From Glossina fuscipes (lineage: Eukaryota; Arthropoda; Insecta; Diptera; Glossinidae), in the NCBI RefSeq assembly GCF_014805625.2, contig NW_023998485.1, positions 221,511 to 285,510 of the forward strand: a stretch of 64,000 nt of DNA, written 5' to 3'. The notes under the pieces were generated by a model. It was not told the origin of the DNA. It saw only the letters and a list, made by a program, of their open reading frames with translations, and made no database searches. Both the position numbers and the translations under genes were made by a program. Of the stretch, positions 57,391 through 64,000 are shown one piece after another (positions within the stretch are counted from its first letter, which is position 1; the number at the start of each line of letters is the position of its first letter).

Positions 57391-58349
57391 TTTTATCACT
57401 TTTTCTTCTTTCATATGGCTTGGGATGGTCTTCTGTCTGCAGAAAAAAGGAAGTCACTTTTTTTTTTGTTACGATCATTTGCTTTTTGGCCATTACTCAA
57501 ACATTTGTAGCAAAAAAGAGAAAAATTGGAAGAAAGTTTTGCTATTTATCGATTTACTTTTTTTTGTTTGGTATCAGTATAACATCGTGTCTGCTAGTGA
57601 TGCTTTACGCACAGATCTGTTGAAAATACGTTGAACGTGTGGAAGTAAACGTATTAGCACAAAACATCTTTTTTTTATTTAAACAATTCCTACACATTCG
57701 TATATATGCAAGTATGTGGTACGTATACACTCGTGCAGCATTTATAAGGTTTTAATTTTATTTGGCTACTTTGCTATTGTTTTTTAGGTATTTGGTTCAT
57801 CTTATGATTGGTTTGTTGCTTGGTTAGTTTTGCGGTTATTCATGTGCTCGCTTATTCTTCCATATAATTCTTTTGTTCTAACCAGCTACCCAAACGTTAG
57901 CCTTTTTTTTTCTTTTCAGCGGAGATAAAGAGTTTTACTATGAAAAAACCATGCAAGAAACTAGAAACCAAAACTGCAATTCATTAAATCCCCTACCATG
58001 TCGTTTTAGCTTTTACTTATTGGGGTTTTGCTTTTGGGTTTTTATATTCAGCACCAAAGGTTTTCAGATATACTCCGCTTGTCAAAGCGTTTACAGCAAA
58101 TAAGACGACCGATGTTCAGAGACTCTCTCTGATAAGTAGAAAACTTTGAATATCTTTGATAAACTTTCTCCCGATTGCAAAAATTAAAAGATCACTTTTT
58201 GGTTTGGTATAGAATATTAACTAAATTGGTCAAAGAAAACGACATCACTACAGTACAACCTTAAACCGACTTGATGTTTTTACTCGCAGATTGCAAAATT
58301 TATAAAACAATAAAAATGTCACGGTGTTCGTACAAAACAAGTAAAAGTT
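57391..58349. other. No gene seen
   Basis: T-rich DNA. Open frames here reflect poly-T. Confidence 0.5.
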
Positions 58350-58620
58350 TTATAGTCGGGAAAAGCCCATCATCAAATACTATACACCACTTTCCTTAAC
58401 ATAATCCTTCATATATTTTTTTGTAAATTAAACTTAATTTCCACGTAAGCGCAGTTTTTATAAAAAAGAGGACCCGACATGCGCCTGCACAATAAATTTT
58501 CCTATCAAAGAACTTACTATTATTCATCTTTCCTCCTCATAACGAATTAAAAATTACACTTTGTTGTTGTATAAAGGCATATATTTCATGAAATTTCTTC
58601 TGCGGGATAGTGTGTTAATT
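58350..58620 (+). repeat. Dispersed repeat Y, copy 3
   Basis: Starts 'tttatagtcgggaaaagccc' with a 'ttcatatatttttttgtaaa' core and 'aaaaattacactttgttg' and 'aaaggcatatatttcatgaa', collinear with the other two Y copies. Diverged. Confidence 0.5.
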
Positions 58621-59909
58621 GAAATATGGTACATATGATTTTTATGTCAAACTACCATCACGGAGCAATTGTCAGGCGTGTTTCCCTGCGCAGATCTGTT
58701 TTTCGTAGCAACGGCTATATACAGAAACGGGTTTAAAACGTTAGCCCATGCGATCCAAATTTACCACATGAATTTAACCGAAATACTATTACTAGTAGTT
58801 CGATAACAGTTTAAAATTCGGCCAAAGCCGAATACAATTTTTCACTTTCTTTTTTGGAAAGAGTTAAACCTACTTTACATACCAGCAGGGACAGAAAATT
58901 GAATATAATAGAAGCCTTTATATTCATCACAACCACACGATTTCGAATCAGCTTCTCTAAATTCAGTCTAGAATACGCAGTTATATGCTTTGCAATTATT
59001 TTGTGTCAACGAACATACAGACGTAGAAACGGCTTTTCATTTGAGAATATCGTTTATCATATATTTTTTCGCACGACGTTTGGTATGCAAGGAGGAAGGG
59101 CCGGCAGTAAATAATTTTTTAACAAACATTGTACAACAATACAACCCTGGATATCATGTTCAATGTATGGAGATGGAAATTGGAAAACGTTCCATTTAAT
59201 TTCGTTGGGAAAACATTTGAGTTGTACGTAGTTGCTTTAGTCAAAATTTTGAGTTCGATATCGTCATTTTAAGACAGCGAGCCGCATTAAATTTTAAAAT
59301 TAAACGCGCATCAATCATGTTATTGCTCACGGATATGCTAAAATTATTTTCAACATGCAACAGCATTTTCTTAGTTGTTTCACAAAATGTACTCGTGCTG
59401 TAGAGTCTTTTTCCACATTACAATACGATTTATTTTCAATACACACGTACATATTTACGCCAGATATTACCCACCTCACCCTTAGCGCTTTAAATATTTG
59501 CCTTAGTAGTTGAGATGCCCCACTACCCACTTACTCGACTTTTTACTTCATTGAAACAGCATTCCACAAAAGGCTTTGCTTACCTCTTAGCTGGACTTGA
59601 AACCCAATTACCCTACTCTTGAAAAATTCTGTTTGTTTTTAAAAGGAAGTTAGGAAACTATGAATTCCTTGTCTGGACTCTTTTTTCAGAAGTACAAATT
59701 ATCAAATTTGCTATGAAATATCAATGTTCTAATTGTGGGTTTAAAGAAAGACGATTTTAATGATTCACTTACTTACTTTGTAGGTAGATAATAGACCGCA
59801 CTTATGTTTTATTGTCGTAATATTGTAGTCCAATATTTATGTGAAAAGACTATGAAGATAAATTGAAATTTAACTGGAAAAAATACGTCTGAAGCGGAAA
59901 TAATACCGG
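58621..59909. other. No supported gene
   Basis: AT-rich DNA; 'attcggccaaagccgaatac' near 58817 resembles a piece of repeat Y. Confidence 0.4.
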
Positions 59910-60075
59910 AGCTCTGTAAATGACCTAACAAGGCTCTGTTAAATATTTAGAATTGAGATATAATTGGATTTGGAAGTCGACTTCGCCCATATTGAAAAAT
60001 GGAAAATAAATTTGTGGACACTTCATGAATCCGTTTGGAAATGCCTTTCGATTAAGCTAATGAAATCTAAAGTTT
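59910..60075 (-). repeat. Dispersed repeat X, copy 4 (partial)
   Basis: The reverse complement reads 'attagcttaatcgaaaggca', then 'cggattcatgaagtgtccac', 'gaagtcgacttccaaatcca' and 'atatttaacagagccttgtt', matching the middle of repeat X. Confidence 0.65.
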
Positions 60076-60552
60076 TCTTTCAAGAATTCACGTCACGTTA
60101 GTGCAATGATATGAAGGCGATAAGCTAAACTATGTACCTTTGGTTATTGTGTTTCCTGAATCATATTAATTTAGTTCAGATGACTGTTGATAAATAAGAA
60201 AGTTTACTGCCACTTGGTTCTTAACATGTCTTTTACGTTTCAATACAATCAACTCAAGAGTTATAGTCACAAAAATAGATAAATATCCGACTATCAACAC
60301 CTCGCTCTCTACGATAGGTAAGAGAATTTTCTCAAAAATTCAAAGTGGATTTTCTACTGAAAAGCTACGGGCTTAAATCGAAGCACCTAAATTCTTGCTA
60401 AAGCTGCAAAACCTTAAGTAAAGTGGACAACAAAAACATATGCAACACGTACCGGGTTTTGCAATAAGCAAATTACTTAATGATAGTGAGAGCCATATAC
60501 ATGAACCAACCCTTGAGAAGACCCTAAGTTAAATTTCATGCCATTTACTTAG
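60076..60552. other. No complete gene
   Basis: A short frame ending DYQHLALYD before GTAAGA (60317) could in principle join, via the AG at 60565-60566, to the next exon in phase 2, but no start or signal peptide leads it. MYLWLLCFLNHINLVQ at 60132 is leader-like but has no usable donor. Confidence 0.3.
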
Positions 60553-60759
60553 TTAGTACCTGTGAGGCAGCCAAAAGAAGTAGACAACTTGGATTATTTT
60601 GTCCCCAATGAAGAAAAACGCAATTTTGTAATTAAACACGATGCTTTAAAAAATAAAACATCGAAAGAAATTGAAAAAGATATGGTAAGCGCTATGAGAA
60701 ATCTATTCAGAAATCTATCTAGATTAAGTAAGCATTTGATACTAAATATGAAATTTTAA
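60553..60759 (+). CDS. Coding-looking terminal exon, unknown protein
   Basis: After an acceptor-like acttag (ending 60552) the frame reads LVPVRQPKEVDNLDYFVPNE, then EKRNFVIKHDALKNKTSKEI, and ends RLSKHLILNMKF at TAA 60757-60759. It is charged and helix-prone and resembles in style the mature part of the 8719 protein, without clear homology. An internal donor-like site (ATG|GTAAGC at about 60682) is present. The first exon is missing. Confidence 0.42.
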   Translation, partial: LVPVRQPKEVDNLDYFVPNEEKRNFVIKHDALKNKTSKEIEKDMVSAMRNLFRNLSRLSKHLILNMKF

Positions 60760-62170
60760 TATTAAATATTTGGCGGCTGACGTGACCGTAGAAATGCAAC
60801 AAGGTCGAGTTATGATTGCACGATTTAAAAAACCCATGATACGATTAAGCTACGGGCAGTCATGATCATTTCATACGGATCCGTGCTTGATATTTGGCGC
60901 AGGAAACTAGGTGCAAACAACGGTTATTGCATCAACTGACAATCGCCCAAAAACACGTTCGTGTGATCATCACAATAAATAATCCAAGAACGTTAAAGGC
61001 CATTTGATCTGAATTCATCATCGTCACGTAACTGTTACGTAAAACATATACGAATTTGCCACGAGATATGCGAATCACGTGATATATTAAAAGAATGACG
61101 TTTGTCGCATCTAAGTCCATCAAAGCGGAAAAGGGTTCAGTGAGATATGTATGGCATAACGTGCATCGACTACCTTTATATCCAGGGTGATAGGTGAACA
61201 ATAAAAGGCCGCACTTAAAGATGAAAAAATCCATTTCATCATGATAACATATCAATTCATTAATCAAACCTAACGAAGACTAAATTGTATGAACTAGAAT
61301 ATGCACTGCTTGTGCAGCCGTCCTACTTTTCAAATTAAGCCCGATAGCCCTACATATATGGCCTTAAGAATGGTTGTCTAGCGAGCTTTTCGTGTGCAAC
61401 GAAGCCATGGAAATGTAAAACAAATAGTGCTTTGGACTGTTCGACAAATCTTATCTTAAAAGGTATACAAACATTGAGCTAAAATGAGCAGAAGTATTTT
61501 ACTGTTTCTATGTCTATCAGGTAATTTACTTATTGATCATTGATGATATTTAATTGAAATATAAAAACGATGCATTCTCGACATGCTTGTAGTTAACCTG
61601 CAGGTGTTTAATAAGTTCAAGTTTAATTAACCATGAACTTATACCAAATACCATTCGAATAGACGTTAGCTCGGCGTGGAACAGATCGAATGGTGCATAA
61701 AAGAAAATTCGACACAAGCCAGTAATTTCTGTCTCGTTTCGCTAAGAATTTTTAAATTAATAATTAAGGGAAAAGTGTGTTTCGATCTCAATAGAAACAT
61801 TTTGAAAATCAACTATTAACATATTACATTACCAGCTATATTATATATAACGTTTGTTTAGTTATCTCGTCAAGTTTTGTTTAGCCAGTAGCACTTTGCA
61901 AGAAATAGGAGTGAGTTGTATAGCTGGGCATAATACAGAAAATAATGTGATAGAAGACTAATCGAGGCATTTATAAAAAGAAAACCGCATTTAGCTTATA
62001 AGCATTCGTAGGCAAATATGTTTGATCAAACGTCGCTTTCCAAAAACAAGTGCAACTAATTATGTAGCACTTGAATTCATAGGTTATCTGATCGCTGAGA
62101 GTATGTTTAACACAACTTATTGACATAGTTTGTGCGATAATTTGGTATAAAAAGGAAATGTTTCCTGGAA
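60760..62170. other. No complete gene; possible signal-peptide exon at 61484
   Basis: ATG 61484 opens MSRSILLFLCLS and reaches a CAG|GTAATT donor at 61521 in phase 1, the shape of a signal-peptide exon, but I found no acceptor leading to a credible second exon. The minus-strand 111-codon frame 60932-61267 is the longest in this part, yet the plus strand is also partly open; not called. Confidence 0.35.
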
Positions 62171-62374
62171 TTAATTTCCTCTCCCTTTTTTTCTATAGCC
62201 ATCGCCAAACGGAAGCATAGTAATGATAACGTTACCCTTGTAAAATCTTCCAATACGAATTGGAGAATCCACATATCTAGCGTCGAATCGATTACTTAGT
62301 GATTTTTCCAAGAGATAACGAATTGGAATTACATGTAAACATATTTCAAACTGCAACTTATCTCTATGAGAGCA
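62171..62374 (-). CDS. Coding-looking terminal exon, unknown protein
   Basis: The minus-strand frame from 62374 to the stop 62171-62173 reads KLQFEICLHVIPIRYLLEKS, then LSNRFDARYVDSPIRIGRFY, KGNVIITMLPFGDGY and a basic end RKKGRGN. The sequence is well mixed and unlike random AT-rich translation. There is no ATG near its start, so it would be a 3' exon; no upstream exon was traced. Confidence 0.35.
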   Translation of the reverse strand, partial: CSHRDKLQFEICLHVIPIRYLLEKSLSNRFDARYVDSPIRIGRFYKGNVIITMLPFGDGYRKKGRGN

Positions 62375-62529
62375 CTATCTTTATATTTTACTCAACAATG
62401 TAGATTATTGTCTTGGAGTATATTTGGGGAGCTTTGGATTGGTCGACTTATATACCAAAGAAACGACAAACACACGAAACATATTTACTTTTGTTTGCTT
62501 AATTCGAAGGATACTGATGCTATGTCGTG
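62375..62529. other. No gene seen
   Basis: Short AT-rich stretch before the HTH fossil. Confidence 0.4.
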
Positions 62530-62668
62530 ATGGCTGATGAACAATGGTTGCGTGATGCCATCCAAAGTGCAAAGAAGCGTTGGCTGAATATACCTAGCGC
62601 TACAGTGTAAAATGTATTATGAGTTGCTGAAAGGAAACTATTTCTAAGAAATGCAACCGCTAGCAATT
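62530..62668 (+). pseudogene. Degraded psq-type helix-turn-helix, probably from a pogo-like transposase
   Basis: From ATG 62530 the plus strand reads MADEQWLRDAIQSAKKRWLN, then IPSATV, stop, NVL, stop, VAERKLFLRNATASN. This follows the psq HTH pattern 'DAI..VK......A...Y.VP..TL.RR' used by pogo-group transposases and by Pipsqueak-like proteins. Two in-frame stops at conserved spacing show decay. The DDE catalytic part was not recognised downstream. The open antisense frame 62520-62705 is a shadow. Confidence 0.45.
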
Positions 62669-63340
62669 GATGCAATTTAACCGAAAAATGGACACAATAT
62701 ATCATAAAATCATGGCACGCATGATAATGTCATGATTTTTTAGCACGCCTTCTTTCGGGGCCGTATGAAAAAACCCCGGAGAACCTTAAACGCACTTAGA
62801 ACAAATGTGCTACGTTCCTATGTATATTCGCCAGATATTACTTGACATCTGGTTAGCACTAGTTTCTATGGATGACAAGTGGAATGGTTATTCTTATGCC
62901 TTGAAATAAGCGCTTTTTTCGCAAAAGGCCCTCAAGGTTTTAACTCTGCACCTTACCAATTTGTTCAGCTGTATGACTGTCCAATCGTCTTTTATTAAAA
63001 TTCTTCAGGCTGCTTATATTAGAAGAATGGACACTGCACTAGTTTAATTTTAGTAAATCCCTTTGAAAGTAATCTTGCTGTGCCCATAAGGCAACTCGCA
63101 ATATCTAAATTCTGAAAAAACCGGACTCAAGATATTTTCATGTATACTCTCGAATTTATAATACAACATCTACTAATTTAAAATTTGCGGTTATTCTGAC
63201 AGGCCCTTATGATAAACTCATTCGTTTATAGGTCCCCGAATGCGACCATGTTCAGATTCACTTTACGCGTTTTGCATATATTTATCTAAAACATATTCAA
63301 AGCCGTCGAGATGCCAGGCGGGAGAGCAAGCTAAAGATTA
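62669..63340. other. No supported gene
   Basis: Possibly further degraded transposase DNA up to about 63100; no motif confirmed. Confidence 0.35.
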
Positions 63341-63360
63341 AATACAATACAATACAATAG
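63341..63360 (+). repeat. (AATAC)n short tandem repeat
   Basis: Four tandem AATAC units. Confidence 0.85.
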
Positions 63361-64000
63361 AAATGAACTTCCGTTTTACTATAACTTCCTTTCAGGGTGT
63401 ACGAGACACTCAACAATATGCTACCAGTTTTTCTGGCCTTTTGGATTTCCCTAATGCATATACGTGCACACATAAACGCATGTACGCATTTACCAGGTTG
63501 ACAAAATTTACCTTGCATATCTTAAGTAACACACACGCACAAACATACGATATATTTGTTTTTTTTTTTTTATTTGTTTTAACATATCCAGCATTTTGTT
63601 AACTAAGCATTGTGTTTTGCATTTAAATAGGCAGAGAGGTAATCATCAGACAACCAACCCATACCATACCATCATATCATACCATTTTCTATGTAACACT
63701 TTACAGTAATAATAAAATGCATTTAGTTACGAAACGGATGGTTTTTGTTGTTACTTTTTGTTGTTGTTATTACCTACTGTGATATGTTTGTATATATTTG
63801 GATTTATGTTTTTGTATTGCAACACACCTGACACTGCTCGCACATACATTTTAGCTAAGCTGGGTGCGCGTGAGTTCAACAGAAATATTAAAAAAAAGAG
63901 AAAAACCGCATAAACTTACCAACACCAACGCACATATGGACATTTCAGACGGTACATTATTGCATCAAGTGTTTCTCTTTAGTATTTTATTGTCACTTTT
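63361..64000. other. No gene seen; ACCAT-type simple repeat
   Basis: Contains cataccat/catcat-type simple repeat at about 63659-63685 and TTGTTG tracts near 63740. The open frames on both strands overlap and neither is supported. Confidence 0.45.

Noticed and set aside
57420..57634. Overlapping open frames rich in Phe and Lys
   Set aside because: Produced by poly-T and poly-A tracts in three frames at once.
60932..61267. 111-codon minus-strand ORF
   Set aside because: No recognisable features; the opposite strand is also partly coding-like, so strand and reality are uncertain.
62520..62705. Minus-strand 61-codon open frame
   Set aside because: Antisense shadow of the psq-HTH fossil; the plus strand gives the meaningful sequence.
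1..64000. CRISPR arrays, bacterial operons, integrons, phage genes
   Set aside because: Nothing of the kind; spliced genes, an intron-bearing tRNA and fly-type transposons mark this as animal nuclear DNA.

Overview
This is AT-rich (about two thirds A+T by eye) animal nuclear DNA, most likely from a higher (brachyceran) fly. The pointers are an intron-containing tRNA-Leu(CAA) of the type flies carry, short introns (68-98 nt) with GT...AG ends and T-rich 3' sites, a jockey-type LINE, an R1/LOA-like LINE, a mariner remnant, and dispersed repeats built around 'gtctgtccgtctg' as seen in fly genomes. I cannot name the species. There is no bacterial gene organisation, no CRISPR array and no long conserved coding gene. 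Most of the window is intergenic or deep-intronic DNA.

The only functional gene I am nearly certain of is the tRNA-Leu at 48496-48622 (-). Next come small spliced genes for secreted or otherwise unrecognised proteins, found by joining short exons in matching phase: 8719-9413 (3 exons, 180 aa, signal peptide), 35984-36459 (2 exons, 125 aa, signal peptide, TATA box, initiator and poly(A) signal all well placed), 1614/1748-1939 (63-aa secreted peptide with a possible second N-terminal exon) and 26615-26903 (last two exons only). Several weaker coding-looking pieces (469-717, 35697-35885, 54208-54417, 60553-60759 on +; 2311-2606, 7681-7971, 21394-21817, 62171-62374 on -) lack a first exon or carry a one-base frame break. 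The signal peptides, tiny exons, absence of recognisable domains and scattered broken relatives suggest fast-evolving secreted proteins (seminal-fluid or salivary type), but that is inference.

Layout. 1-9.4 kb: small-gene candidates, one copy of a new short retroelement (4195-4290), a G-quadruplex motif. 9.4-13.5 kb: only simple repeats. 13.5-14.8 kb: internally deleted jockey LINE (-). 15-26 kb: repeat fragments, a 59-bp tandem duplication, a frame-broken membrane-protein-like ORF. 26.6-36.6 kb: partial gene, R1/LOA RT fossil, deleted mariner, repeat X, and the best-supported secreted-protein gene. 36.6-48 kb: repeats, including repeat X interrupted by the second copy of the short retroelement (39220-39315). 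48.5 kb: tRNA. 49-64 kb: repeat copies, orphan exon candidates and a degraded psq-type helix-turn-helix (transposase-like) sequence at 62530.

The clearest previously undescribed item is the ~96-bp (TAA)n-tailed element. Its two copies share the same 5' end, are nearly identical, and are each flanked by a different perfect target-site duplication. The genes do not form an evident pathway. The common theme is small secreted products in a repeat-rich, gene-poor region.
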